Assembly (NCBI GenBank): GCA_913043285.1
Contig: CAJWML010000008.1
Location: 1 to 64,000, forward strand
DNA length: 64,000 bases
Reading direction: 5' to 3'
Origin: CAKZNE01 sp002695025
Lineage (GTDB): Bacteria; Bacteroidota; Bacteroidia; Flavobacteriales; Schleiferiaceae
Under the pieces are notes generated by a model, which did not search any database, was not told where the DNA came from, and saw nothing but the letters and a program-made list of their open reading frames with translations. Numbering within the stretch: position 1 is the first letter of the stretch; each line of letters opens with the position of its first letter. This document shows positions 49,653 through 58,810 of this stretch, one piece after another. Position numbers and translations under genes: made by a program.

Positions 49653-52600
49653 TTATACCACAGGGTTAAATTCCTTAGCCCCCCATCCGGCCATATCCTC
49701 GTAAGTTTTCCAGCGCAGATCCACCATTTCCTGGGCGGCTTTCATAAGGCGTTCGGCTTCTTCGGGATTGGTACGGGCCAAAATACTGTAGCGCAATTCG
49801 TTATAGGCATAGTCCTTTAATTTGATTGTAGGCCTGGGCGAATCAAGCACAAACGGATTCTTGCCCGCCTCCCGTAAAGTTGGGTTGTAACGGATCAGGG
49901 GCCAATGCCCGCAATCCACGGCCAGTTTTTGCTGGGTCATTCCTTTCTGCATGTCAATGCCGTGGGCTATGCACTGGCTGTATGCCAGCACGACCGAAGG
50001 CCCCGGATAGGCTTCTGCCTCCCGCAAAGCCAACAGTGTTTGTTGCGCGTTAGCCCCCATAGCTACCTGTGCCACATAGACATTGCCATAAGAAATAGCT
50101 TGCAAGGCAAGGTCTTTCTTGCCTACTTTCTTTCCTGCAGCGGCAAATTTTGCAGTAGCAGCCGTGGGAGTGGCTTTGGACATTTGCCCTCCCGTGTTTG
50201 AATAAACCTCGGTATCTAAGACCAGCACGTTGACATTTCTTCCCGTGGAAAGGACATGATCCAGCCCCCCGGAGCCTATGTCATAGGCCCAGCCGTCACC
50301 GCCCACCAGCCACACGCTTCTTCTCACCAGGTGATCTGCCACCGAGAGTAGTTTTTCAGCTTCAGGCCGTTTGATTTGAGCCAACTTCTCCTTCAGTTCA
50401 GCCACTGCTTCTCTTTGAGTGCTGATCTCAGATTCATATAGCTGGGCATTGTTCAGCAGTTTTTCCGTCAATTGCTCCCCTATTACAGGACTTAATCGTT
50501 GTATTAAACCTCTTGCCATAGCAAGGTGATTATCCGCTGTTACTCTCATGCCCAAACCGAATTCCGCGTTGTCCTCAAACAATGAATTGGACCATGCCGG
50601 CCCTCGTCCTTGTTGATTGACCGCCCAGGGTGTTGTGGGCAGGTTGCCTCCATAGATGGAAGAGCAGCCGGTAGCGTTGGCCACGATGAGGCGGTCACCG
50701 AACAACTGGGTTAGCACTTTGATATATGGCGTTTCCCCGCAACCGGCACAGGCCCCCGAAAATTCAAATAAGGGTTCAAGGAATTGGGTGCCCCGCACGG
50801 AGGAGAAATCTACTTTGGCTCGGTCATTCATGGGCAGGCTTTCAAAGAAGCGAATGTTCTCCCTTTCAGTATCAAGCACCGGTTCCCTTGGTTTCAGGTT
50901 GATTGCTTTGGCACTTTCATCATCAGGATCGGTAACCGGGCACACTTCCACGCAGAGGTTGCACCCCGTACAATCTTCCACAGACACTTGTAAGGTATAG
51001 CGCGTTTCGGGAAATCCGCGTGCATTGATGGGAGCGGAAGGAAATTCCTCAGGCGCCTGTTTCAGATGTTCCCTATTGTAGAATTTGGAACGGATAACAC
51101 TGTGAGGGCACACGAAACTACAGTTGCCGCATTGAATACAAATATCTTTATCCCATTGGGCCACCATATCGGATAGATTGCGCTTTTCCCAACGGGTGGT
51201 CGCACTCGGATAAGTACCATCAACAGGCAGTTGGCCAACAGTAAGTTCATCGCCATCGCCACGCATCATCATGGCGGTAACTTGCTGCACAAATTCAGGT
51301 GCTTCTGTAGGTACCGTGGGGGGGAGTGGACGATTGCCCGAAGCTTTAGCCGGTACTTTTACTTCAAACAAATTTTCCAAGGCAGCATCTACCACGCGGA
51401 AATTCTGTTCGATGACGGCTTTCCCTTTTTTGGAGTAGGTTTTTTTAATGGATTTCTTAATTCTATCAATAGCCTCGTCCTTCGGTAGCACGCCTGAAAG
51501 TGCAAAAAAGCAAGCCTGCATAACCGTGTTAATTTTCTCTCCAAGCCCTTCAGCCTGCGCCACGCCCGAACCGTCAATGACATAAAATTTTAATTCCTTT
51601 TCAATGATCTGTTCCTGAACGGGTCGTGGCAGGCGATCCCAAACTTCATCAACACCATAAGGGCTATTCAACAAAAAGGTGCTCCCTTGTTCTGCAAATC
51701 GAAGCATTTGTACTTTTTCTATGAAGTTGAATTTATGGCAGGCAATAAAGCCTGCCTCCCGGATAAGATAAGGGGCGTAAATTGGCTGCGGACCAAAACG
51801 CAAATGCGAAACCGTCTGCGCACCGGATTTTTTGGAGTCGTACACAAAATAGCCCTGGGCATATAAGTCCGTACCCTCGCCAATGATCTTAATACTGTTT
51901 TTATTGGCGCCTACCGTTCCGTCAGACCCCAGCCCAAAGAATATGGCGCTGACGGTGCCTGCAGGAATAATATCAAATTCAGGATCATAATCAATACTTA
52001 TATGTGAGACATCATCCCTGATACCTACCGTAAAACCATTTTTTGGGACAGGCTTTTTAAGTTCCTCAAAAACACCTTTGGCCATAGCAGGGGTGAATTC
52101 TTTGGAAGATAGCCCGTACCGCCCACCTACAATATGTGGAAACTCGCTGATTTCCCCTAGGCGGTAAGCCTCTGCCAAAACCGTAACCACATCCTGATAA
52201 AGAGGTTCCCCGGCAGCACCAGGTTCTTTTGTTCGGTCCAGTACCGCTATTTTTTTTACAGATTTCGGAATTACAGCCACGAAATGTTTCAATGAGAAGG
52301 GACGGTAGAGCCGGACCTGTATTACTCCTACTTTCTCTCCGCTTGCAGTCAATTTTTTCACCGTTTCACGTACCACTTCCGCCCCGGAAGCCATGATGAC
52401 GATTACTCTTTCGGCATCCGTATCGCCATAATACTCAAAGAGGCGATAGTTCCGTAAGGTGAGGTTGCCAAAATCATCCATTGATTCCTGAACAATTTGC
52501 GGTGTAGCGGAATAAAATGGGTTAACCGTTTCCCTGGCTTGAAAATATACGTCAGGATTTTGGGCGGTTCCCCGAATAAAAGGATTATCTGGATTCAGGC

Positions 52601-53231
52601 TGCGCTTCCGGTGCGCATATATAAGTTGGTCATCGACCATGGCTTTGATCTGCCCTTCTGTCAGAAGACTGATCTTATTCACTTCATGCGAAGTACGGAA
52701 CCCATCGAAAAAATGCATAAAGGGCAGCCTCGATTTCAATGTGGCTGCCTGGCAGATAAGCGCCATATCGTGTGCTTCCTGCACGGAAGCCGAAGCGATC
52801 ATTGCAAAGCCGGTTGTCCTAGCTGCCATCACATCGCTGTGGTCGCCAAAAATGGACAATGCCTGTGTAGCAAGTGATCGTGCCGCCACATGAAAGACCG
52901 TTGCCGTGAGCTCCCCTGCGATTTTGTACATATTGGGCACCATGAGCATCAGTCCCTGCGAGGCGGTGAACGTGGTGGCCAACGCCCCTGTTTGCAACGC
53001 TCCATGAATGGTACCGGCTGCGCCTCCCTCGCTTTGCATCTCGATCACATCGGGTATGTTGCCCCAAATATTTTTCACCCCTGCGGCAGCCCATTCATCA
53101 GCATGCTCGGCCATAGGCGATGCCGGTGTGATGGGATAGATCCCACATACTTCATTAACCCGGTAAGCGACATAAGCTACGGCTTCATTGCCGTCAATGG
53201 TCACCATTTTTGTTCGATCCGTTATGGTCAT
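49653..53231 (-). CDS. nifJ: pyruvate:ferredoxin (flavodoxin) oxidoreductase
   Basis: This 1192-residue single-chain enzyme oxidises pyruvate and CoA to acetyl-CoA and CO2 and passes electrons to ferredoxin. The N-terminal domain has YPITPASPMAEHADEW near residue 36. Two [4Fe-4S] motifs lie near residues 697-710 (CIQCGNCSFVCP) and 750-764 (CTGCNLCVEVCP). A third cluster is expected near CAGCGETPY. The thiamine diphosphate site is GDGWAYDIGSGG near residue 975. It functions without oxygen, often in fermentation. The start overlaps the upstream Fe-S flavoprotein stop by four bases (53228-53231), which suggests a fixed stoichiometry. Confidence 0.96.
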   Translation of the reverse strand: MTITDRTKMVTIDGNEAVAYVAYRVNEVCGIYPITPASPMAEHADEWAAAGVKNIWGNIPDVIEMQSEGGAAGTIHGALQTGALATTFTASQGLMLMVPNMYKIAGELTATVFHVAARSLATQALSIFGDHSDVMAARTTGFAMIASASVQEAHDMALICQAATLKSRLPFMHFFDGFRTSHEVNKISLLTEGQIKAMVDDQLIYAHRKRSLNPDNPFIRGTAQNPDVYFQARETVNPFYSATPQIVQESMDDFGNLTLRNYRLFEYYGDTDAERVIVIMASGAEVVRETVKKLTASGEKVGVIQVRLYRPFSLKHFVAVIPKSVKKIAVLDRTKEPGAAGEPLYQDVVTVLAEAYRLGEISEFPHIVGGRYGLSSKEFTPAMAKGVFEELKKPVPKNGFTVGIRDDVSHISIDYDPEFDIIPAGTVSAIFFGLGSDGTVGANKNSIKIIGEGTDLYAQGYFVYDSKKSGAQTVSHLRFGPQPIYAPYLIREAGFIACHKFNFIEKVQMLRFAEQGSTFLLNSPYGVDEVWDRLPRPVQEQIIEKELKFYVIDGSGVAQAEGLGEKINTVMQACFFALSGVLPKDEAIDRIKKSIKKTYSKKGKAVIEQNFRVVDAALENLFEVKVPAKASGNRPLPPTVPTEAPEFVQQVTAMMMRGDGDELTVGQLPVDGTYPSATTRWEKRNLSDMVAQWDKDICIQCGNCSFVCPHSVIRSKFYNREHLKQAPEEFPSAPINARGFPETRYTLQVSVEDCTGCNLCVEVCPVTDPDDESAKAINLKPREPVLDTERENIRFFESLPMNDRAKVDFSSVRGTQFLEPLFEFSGACAGCGETPYIKVLTQLFGDRLIVANATGCSSIYGGNLPTTPWAVNQQGRGPAWSNSLFEDNAEFGLGMRVTADNHLAMARGLIQRLSPVIGEQLTEKLLNNAQLYESEISTQREAVAELKEKLAQIKRPEAEKLLSVADHLVRRSVWLVGGDGWAYDIGSGGLDHVLSTGRNVNVLVLDTEVYSNTGGQMSKATPTAATAKFAAAGKKVGKKDLALQAISYGNVYVAQVAMGANAQQTLLALREAEAYPGPSVVLAYSQCIAHGIDMQKGMTQQKLAVDCGHWPLIRYNPTLREAGKNPFVLDSPRPTIKLKDYAYNELRYSILARTNPEEAERLMKAAQEMVDLRWKTYEDMAGWGAKEFNPVV

Positions 53232-54874
53232 AGTCCTAAGTTTTTAGGTTCGGGAATCATTTCTATGGCATGGCAGGGGCATTGCTCATAACATATCGCG
53301 CAGCCGGTGCACTTATCAAAGTCATACTCATATCTATTGCCGGGCCCCAGTTTTATAATGGCATCTTCCGGGCAGGCTCCATAGCAACCGTCACATTCAA
53401 AGCAATTGCCGCAGGAAAGGCAGCGTTGCGATTCAAAAAGCGCTTCTTGTTCACTTAGGCCCGCCTTTATTTCATCAAATCCTGCCATGCGTTTTTCAGC
53501 AGAAAGTTCTGCCTGTTCCTTTTGAGGAGCATCTGTTTTATACCAAAGGTGCAATCGTGTATGGCCCACGACCGGGTGTTTAGGAGGTTTTTGGTATGGG
53601 GCACTCCGTAAAAACCCGTCTATATAACGTGCCGCTTTTTTACCGTGCCCTATGGCTACGGTTACGCTGCGCTCGCTGGGCACCATATCGCCACCGGCAA
53701 AGATGCCTTTATGGCCAGTCATCATATCGTGCCCTACCAGGACTGTTCCATCCTTTTTGAACTCAATGCCCGGAACATTTTTCAAAAATCCCGTATCAGT
53801 ATCCTGCCCCACTGCCAATATCAGTGTGTCTGCCTCAAGGGTTTCAAATTGCCCAGTGGGTACGGGCAGCCCTTTTTCCAGCCGCATCACCTCTACGGTG
53901 AACGTTTCTTCGTCCATCGCTTTTATAGTGCGCAGCCAGTTGATTTTCACTCCTTCTTCTAGGGCCTCTTCGGCTTCAAACTCATGGGCCGCCATATGTT
54001 TTTGGTCCCGCCTGTAGATGATGGTCGCCTCAGTTGCCCCCATCCGTTTTGCCGTTCGTGCGGCATCCATGGCCGTATTGCCCCCGCCATAAATGGCCAC
54101 CCTTCTACCTATTTTTGGCTTTTCGCCATCTTCCACCTGTTTTAAAAAGGCGATAGCATCCAAAAATTTTCCCGCATCCATGCCAGGGATATCAATTCTT
54201 TTTGAAAGATGGGCGCCCACGGCAATGAACACAGCATCGAAATTACCGGCCTTTTTTTCTTCTAGGACATTTTCAACTTTATGGTCCAGTACAATCTTTA
54301 CCCCCATGGCCAAAATACGCTCCACCTCATGATCGAGCATGTTTCGCGGAAGCCGGTAGGCGGGAATCCCAAAGTGCATCATGCCGCCTGCCACTGGTCC
54401 TGCTTCATGGATTTCAACCGTATGCCCCAACCTGGTGAGATGGTATGCTGCAGACAATCCGCTTGGCCCGGCCCCGACTATCAATATCCGTTTACCCACA
54501 GGTTGTTTTTCATAAAGCACCTTCCAGTTTTCAGAGATAGCCATATCCCCCAAAAAGCGCTCTAAAGCATGTATGCTAACGGGACTATCAATAAATGTAC
54601 GGTTACAGCCTGCCTCACAAGGGTGATAGCATGCACGCCCCATCACAGCTGGCATAGGATTATCCTGCATGATAACCTGCCATGCTTCTTCATATCTCTC
54701 GGCTTGGGCCAGTGCCAGCCATGCCTGTATATTTTCCCCAGCCGGGCAAGCATTATTGCATGGTGGAAGCAGATCAACGTAAACTGGGCGCTGCTGTCTA
54801 TCGGGCCCGGTACCTTCACCATGGCTTTTGAGGTCGGGAGGGGAGGTTATATCGTTTTTCTGTCGTTTTTTCAT
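53228..54874 (-). CDS. Fe-S flavoprotein, GltD-like NAD(P)H:ferredoxin-type oxidoreductase
   Basis: This 548-residue protein has an N-terminal Fe-S segment (CNNACPAGENIQAW), an FAD site (VGAGPSGLSAAYHL near residue 131) and an NADPH site (YGGGNTAMDAARTAKR near residue 265). A C-terminal pair of ferredoxin-like clusters contains CGNCFECDGCYGACP and CTGCAICYEQCPCHAI. This layout matches the small subunit of glutamate synthase and related NADPH:acceptor proteins. Beside a pyruvate:ferredoxin oxidoreductase, it probably moves electrons between ferredoxin and NAD(P)H. It overlaps nifJ by four bases and follows pfkA by 15 bases. Confidence 0.92.
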   Translation of the reverse strand: MKKRQKNDITSPPDLKSHGEGTGPDRQQRPVYVDLLPPCNNACPAGENIQAWLALAQAERYEEAWQVIMQDNPMPAVMGRACYHPCEAGCNRTFIDSPVSIHALERFLGDMAISENWKVLYEKQPVGKRILIVGAGPSGLSAAYHLTRLGHTVEIHEAGPVAGGMMHFGIPAYRLPRNMLDHEVERILAMGVKIVLDHKVENVLEEKKAGNFDAVFIAVGAHLSKRIDIPGMDAGKFLDAIAFLKQVEDGEKPKIGRRVAIYGGGNTAMDAARTAKRMGATEATIIYRRDQKHMAAHEFEAEEALEEGVKINWLRTIKAMDEETFTVEVMRLEKGLPVPTGQFETLEADTLILAVGQDTDTGFLKNVPGIEFKKDGTVLVGHDMMTGHKGIFAGGDMVPSERSVTVAIGHGKKAARYIDGFLRSAPYQKPPKHPVVGHTRLHLWYKTDAPQKEQAELSAEKRMAGFDEIKAGLSEQEALFESQRCLSCGNCFECDGCYGACPEDAIIKLGPGNRYEYDFDKCTGCAICYEQCPCHAIEMIPEPKNLGL

Positions 54875-54889
54875 CGCTCTTTTCTAAGT

Positions 54890-55864
54890 TCAATTATTAA
54901 ACATCTTCAAAAGCCCCTGTAGCTCCTCATCTACCCGGTGTTGCTTCACCACCTGATCAAATGGGGTGAGGCTTAGCCTGTTTTGAATCACTCCGGCCAT
55001 GGCATTGCTTTCGCCCGCAAGTACGGCTTCAACTGCCGCAGCTCCCAAACGTATTCCCAACATCCGGTCGGCAGCTGAGGGGTTGCCCCCACGCTGTACG
55101 TGCCCCAGTGTGGTTATCCGTAAATCCACCTCTGGATTCACCTCCCTGATTTTGGAAGCTACCAGATCCACCCCTAGTTCATCTCCTTCGGAGACCACTA
55201 CAATCAATGCATCCTCACTGTGATAGTGGCGTACCTTATTGAGTAACCGGATAAAGTCATCTCCACTTTCGGGTATCAGAATGCCATCAGCGCCTGTACC
55301 CAAGCCCGAATGGATGGCGATGAAGCCCGAGTCGCGACCCATCACCTCTATAAGGAACACCCTGTTGTGCGATTCGGCAGTGTCCCTGATTTTGTCAATG
55401 TTTTGAATGGCGGTATTTACAGCGGTATCAAAACCCAGAGTATAATCCGAGCCGGTAAGGTCGTTGTCAATAGTGCCGGGGATGCCAATGGCTGGCAGTT
55501 TACATATTTCAGAAAAAGCCAACAGGCCATTGAAAGTGCCATCTCCACCAATGGCAATAAGGGCATCTATCCTCTTTTCCTGTAACTTTTGCAGGGCGGT
55601 TTTCTGGCCCATCAATTTCCTAAAGCGTTCGCTGCGCGCAGTTTTCAAAACAGTACCCCCTTGATGCACCGCCCCTTGTAGTGCATTCTCATCAAGTTCC
55701 ATAAAGTCACCGTCTATCATTCCCTCAAAGCCCCTGCGGATACCGGTGATGGCGATACCATGGGTAGAGGCCGCTTTGGCCGCCCCATAAAGTGCCGCAT
55801 TCATTCCCGGGCTATCACCGCCCGAAGTAAATATGCCGATATGTTTAATTGGAATAATGTTCAT
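54890..55864 (-). CDS. pfkA: ATP-dependent 6-phosphofructokinase
   Basis: This 324-residue enzyme phosphorylates fructose 6-phosphate. The ATP loop GGDSPGMNAAL is near residue 15. GGDGTFNG (near 102) and PGTIDND (near 123) carry Gly at the positions that are Asp and Lys in PPi-dependent enzymes, so ATP is the expected donor. VMGRDSGF and GHVQRGGNPSAADR (near 258) complete the active site. It is the key regulated glycolytic step, encoded here next to the pyruvate-end enzymes. It follows the CPD-type ATPase gene by 39 bases. Confidence 0.94.
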   Translation of the reverse strand: MNIIPIKHIGIFTSGGDSPGMNAALYGAAKAASTHGIAITGIRRGFEGMIDGDFMELDENALQGAVHQGGTVLKTARSERFRKLMGQKTALQKLQEKRIDALIAIGGDGTFNGLLAFSEICKLPAIGIPGTIDNDLTGSDYTLGFDTAVNTAIQNIDKIRDTAESHNRVFLIEVMGRDSGFIAIHSGLGTGADGILIPESGDDFIRLLNKVRHYHSEDALIVVVSEGDELGVDLVASKIREVNPEVDLRITTLGHVQRGGNPSAADRMLGIRLGAAAVEAVLAGESNAMAGVIQNRLSLTPFDQVVKQHRVDEELQGLLKMFNN

Positions 55865-55903
55865 TTTAAATTGTTTTTTGTTTAGAACGAAATCTTTTCT
55901 TCT

Positions 55904-57991
55904 TCATGCCGCTTTTTTGTCCAGTTTGTGAATGCCTTCCAGTTTGATAAACTTCAGCAACAATGCATTGACCGCTACAATGAGGGTACTGCCAGACATT
56001 GATAGGGCCGCGACCTCGGGGCTCAACACAAAAGGGTACAGAACCCCTGCGGCAAGCGGAAATGCCAACACATTGTAGCCTACAGCCCACCAAAGGTTTT
56101 GGTGCATTTTGCGCACGGTGGCGCGCGAGAGCTCTATTGCGCCAACGATATCATAGGGGTCACTTTTCATGAGCACCACGTCCGCGCTTTCCATGGCCAC
56201 ATCGGTGCCGGCACCAATGGCAAACCCTACATCGGCCTGTGTTAGTGCGGGAGCATCGTTAATACCGTCTCCGACCATACCCACTTTCTTGCCCTGCGCC
56301 TGTAACTCTTTCACTTTCTCAGCTTTTTGGGCTGGTAGCACATCGGCCATAACGTTATTTATCCCAAGATCCTTGGCGATTCTTCTTGCTGTCGCTTCAT
56401 TGTCTCCTGTAAGCATTACCACTTCAATACCTCGCTTATGCAGTTTTTCTACCATGGCCTTGGATGAAGGTCGTATTGCATCTGCTATAGCGATAAGTCC
56501 AATTACGCGGCCTGCGAGGGCTACGTGCACAGCGGTACGACCATCTTCTTGCATTCTAGTGACCTCACTTTCAAGACCATCGAGTGGGAGTTTCTGAGTG
56601 TCCATTAACAAACGGTTGCCAAGAAATACCGTTCCCGCATCAGTCTCTGCACGTGCACCCATACCGTCAAGGCTTTCAAATTTTATTGGTGCTTTTACTG
56701 TAAGGTTTTCTGCCTTGCGCAGTATTGCCTGGGCCAGCGGATGATCCGACCCCTGCTCTACGGCAGCGGCAGCAGTAAGCAATTGATCCTCAGTAATACC
56801 TTTTGCGGTAACAATTTCCACAACCTCTGGTTGGCCAACAGTAAGTGTACCGGTCTTGTCGCAGACAATGACGTTCAATTTTGTAGCATCCTCGAGTGCC
56901 GATGCATTCTTGAACAAAATACCGTTCTTCGCACCTAGGCCCGTACTTACCATCACTGCCATTGGCGTTGCAAGGCCCAGGGCATCTGGACAGGCGATTA
57001 CGAAAACCGTAATGGTAAGCGTCAGTCCAAACATCAAGGGCTCCCCGATCCACCAAAACCAAATTGCAAAGGTTGCAAGGCCAATGACGATTGCGGCAAT
57101 TACCAGCACTTGTGCTGCCTTGTCTGCCAATAGTTGTGCCGGTGCCTTGGAGTTCTGGGCCTCCTGTACCAGTTTTACGATCTGTGCCAGTGCCGAGTCG
57201 GCTCCTACCTTCGTTGCCTTATAGCGAAAGCTACCGCTCTTGTTAATAGTTGCACCTATTACTGTGTCACCAGGTCCTTTTTTAACGGGCATGGACTCTC
57301 CTGTAAGCATGGACTCGTCAACCAGCGATTCTCCGCTTTCCACCGTTCCATCTACAGGGATTTTGGCACCTGGGCGCATCACGACAATCTCATCTTGCAA
57401 TACTTCCGCAGTCGGAACTTCTATCTCCTCACCATTGCGGATAACCGATGCCATAGCGGGCGTGAGGTCCATCAATGCCTTTATGGCCGATGACGCACCG
57501 GCACGGGCGCGCATTTCGAGCCAATGGCCGAGCAGGATAAAAACCAATAGAACGGCTATTGCCTCAAAGAACTGGTCACCTCCCTCCAAAAAGAATATAC
57601 TGATGACACTGAAGATATAACCCGTCCCCACGCTCAGGACTATCAGTACCGCCATGCCCAGAGTGCCTGTTTTAAGGGCGCGCCAGGCAGAGACAAAGAA
57701 CGGCCAACTTGGATAAAGCACTGCGGCACTTGCCAAGAAGAACAGCCAGAGGTTCAGGTCCAGGCCAAACGGTGGTGCGGGTGGAGTGAAGAGCCCTCCC
57801 ATCGGGGAATAGATAAAGATGGGGACCGTGAAAATAAGGCATATCCAAAAACGGTTGCGTAAATCGCGAACAATAGCCGCCATGTCCTGGCCGTCATGGC
57901 CCATTTCGTAAGCCATTTGTTCCGACATCGTGGGCTGTTCGCCCTGGCCCTTGTGGCCTTGGTGACCTTTGCCTGTACGGGCCGTTGCCAT
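55904..57991 (-). CDS. P1B-type ATPase with CPD metal-site motif
   Basis: This protein has 695 residues from ATG 57989-57991, which has AAGGA six bases upstream. An earlier in-frame ATG at 58009 would add six residues. It resembles CopB in length and topology, but the metal-site motif in the membrane reads CPD (VFVIACPDALGLATP) in place of CPH. By the numbering of the longer form, the motif is at residues 340-342 and the phosphorylated Asp384 lies in DKTGT. TGES and GDGIND are present. There is no HMA domain, and the N terminus is short and His-poor. The changed ligand suggests a different metal or stoichiometry. It sits among glycolytic genes, not among the other metal pumps. Confidence 0.9.
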   Translation of the reverse strand: MATARTGKGHQGHKGQGEQPTMSEQMAYEMGHDGQDMAAIVRDLRNRFWICLIFTVPIFIYSPMGGLFTPPAPPFGLDLNLWLFFLASAAVLYPSWPFFVSAWRALKTGTLGMAVLIVLSVGTGYIFSVISIFFLEGGDQFFEAIAVLLVFILLGHWLEMRARAGASSAIKALMDLTPAMASVIRNGEEIEVPTAEVLQDEIVVMRPGAKIPVDGTVESGESLVDESMLTGESMPVKKGPGDTVIGATINKSGSFRYKATKVGADSALAQIVKLVQEAQNSKAPAQLLADKAAQVLVIAAIVIGLATFAIWFWWIGEPLMFGLTLTITVFVIACPDALGLATPMAVMVSTGLGAKNGILFKNASALEDATKLNVIVCDKTGTLTVGQPEVVEIVTAKGITEDQLLTAAAAVEQGSDHPLAQAILRKAENLTVKAPIKFESLDGMGARAETDAGTVFLGNRLLMDTQKLPLDGLESEVTRMQEDGRTAVHVALAGRVIGLIAIADAIRPSSKAMVEKLHKRGIEVVMLTGDNEATARRIAKDLGINNVMADVLPAQKAEKVKELQAQGKKVGMVGDGINDAPALTQADVGFAIGAGTDVAMESADVVLMKSDPYDIVGAIELSRATVRKMHQNLWWAVGYNVLAFPLAAGVLYPFVLSPEVAALSMSGSTLIVAVNALLLKFIKLEGIHKLDKKAA

Positions 57992-58038
57992 TTTATGTCC
58001 TTTTTTCATCTTTTATCAGTTTTATTTTTGCTCAATAT

Positions 58039-58785
58039 TTAATTTTTTAGACAGGCGTTTATTGTTTCGATTATCCGTTTCGTCTCCTGGGGATCCCTTA
58101 CACTGATGGAAACCACTTTAGTTTGTTTTACCGGATAGTCATTGCCCCCTGGAAATAAGGCGTCACCGATAAAAATCATTTCGGATAGTTCAATTTCCAA
58201 GATTTCCTTTAGTTTATTGATTCCGTACGCTTTGTCAATCCCAGGTTTTGTGATGTCCACTGAGGTGGTGCCTCCAATTCTGATCGAGAATTCGGGAATG
58301 AGTCGATCGAGAATAGTCTTTATCTTTTTGCGCTTTGCAAAATCAGGATCCCACGTTTTCTTTTTTTCCAACGGGGCATTTTGGCCCAATGCCGAAAAAG
58401 TGATCTGGCTTCCACGGTCTTCGATAACTTCGCCCCAGGTTTCCTCTGTCTTAAAACCTGCTGTGTTGGACGCCTTTTTGAGCGAATGAATAATTTTCTC
58501 TTTTTCCTTTATTGATAGATCCTCAGCATAAATTTTTTTCCACCCATCGGAATATTTGTAAAACTTGGTACCGCATGTCGGGAGGATAAACAGGTTTTTA
58601 AGTTGGTCATTCATGGAGAAGTTGGCGAGCAGTTGCTTTTCAAACTGCGGCCAATCGCCACCTGAAATAACGGCCACCTTTACCCGTTCGAGCAAGTCCT
58701 GCAGCAATGCTGACATTTCGGCATCGAGCGAAGATTTGCTTTCAGATAGGGTACCGTCCAAATCAAAAATTATCAATTTTTTCAT
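58039..58785 (-). CDS. HAD-superfamily phosphatase (phosphomannomutase-like)
   Basis: This 248-residue soluble enzyme begins KKLIIFDLDGTLSESKS, with the catalytic Asp8 and Asp10. It has the cap-type region and a later GDALFPGGNDYP motif near residue 208, typical of HAD-IIB sugar phosphatases and eukaryote-type phosphomannomutases. The substrate could be a hexose phosphate, perhaps mannose 6-phosphate in light of the GH130 and cupin genes. That is inference. The gene follows the alpha/beta hydrolase gene by 25 bases and precedes the CPD-type ATPase gene. Confidence 0.88.
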   Translation of the reverse strand: MKKLIIFDLDGTLSESKSSLDAEMSALLQDLLERVKVAVISGGDWPQFEKQLLANFSMNDQLKNLFILPTCGTKFYKYSDGWKKIYAEDLSIKEKEKIIHSLKKASNTAGFKTEETWGEVIEDRGSQITFSALGQNAPLEKKKTWDPDFAKRKKIKTILDRLIPEFSIRIGGTTSVDITKPGIDKAYGINKLKEILEIELSEMIFIGDALFPGGNDYPVKQTKVVSISVRDPQETKRIIETINACLKN

Positions 58786-58810
58786 CTTTGTTTTTATAGG
58801 CTTTCGCTAT

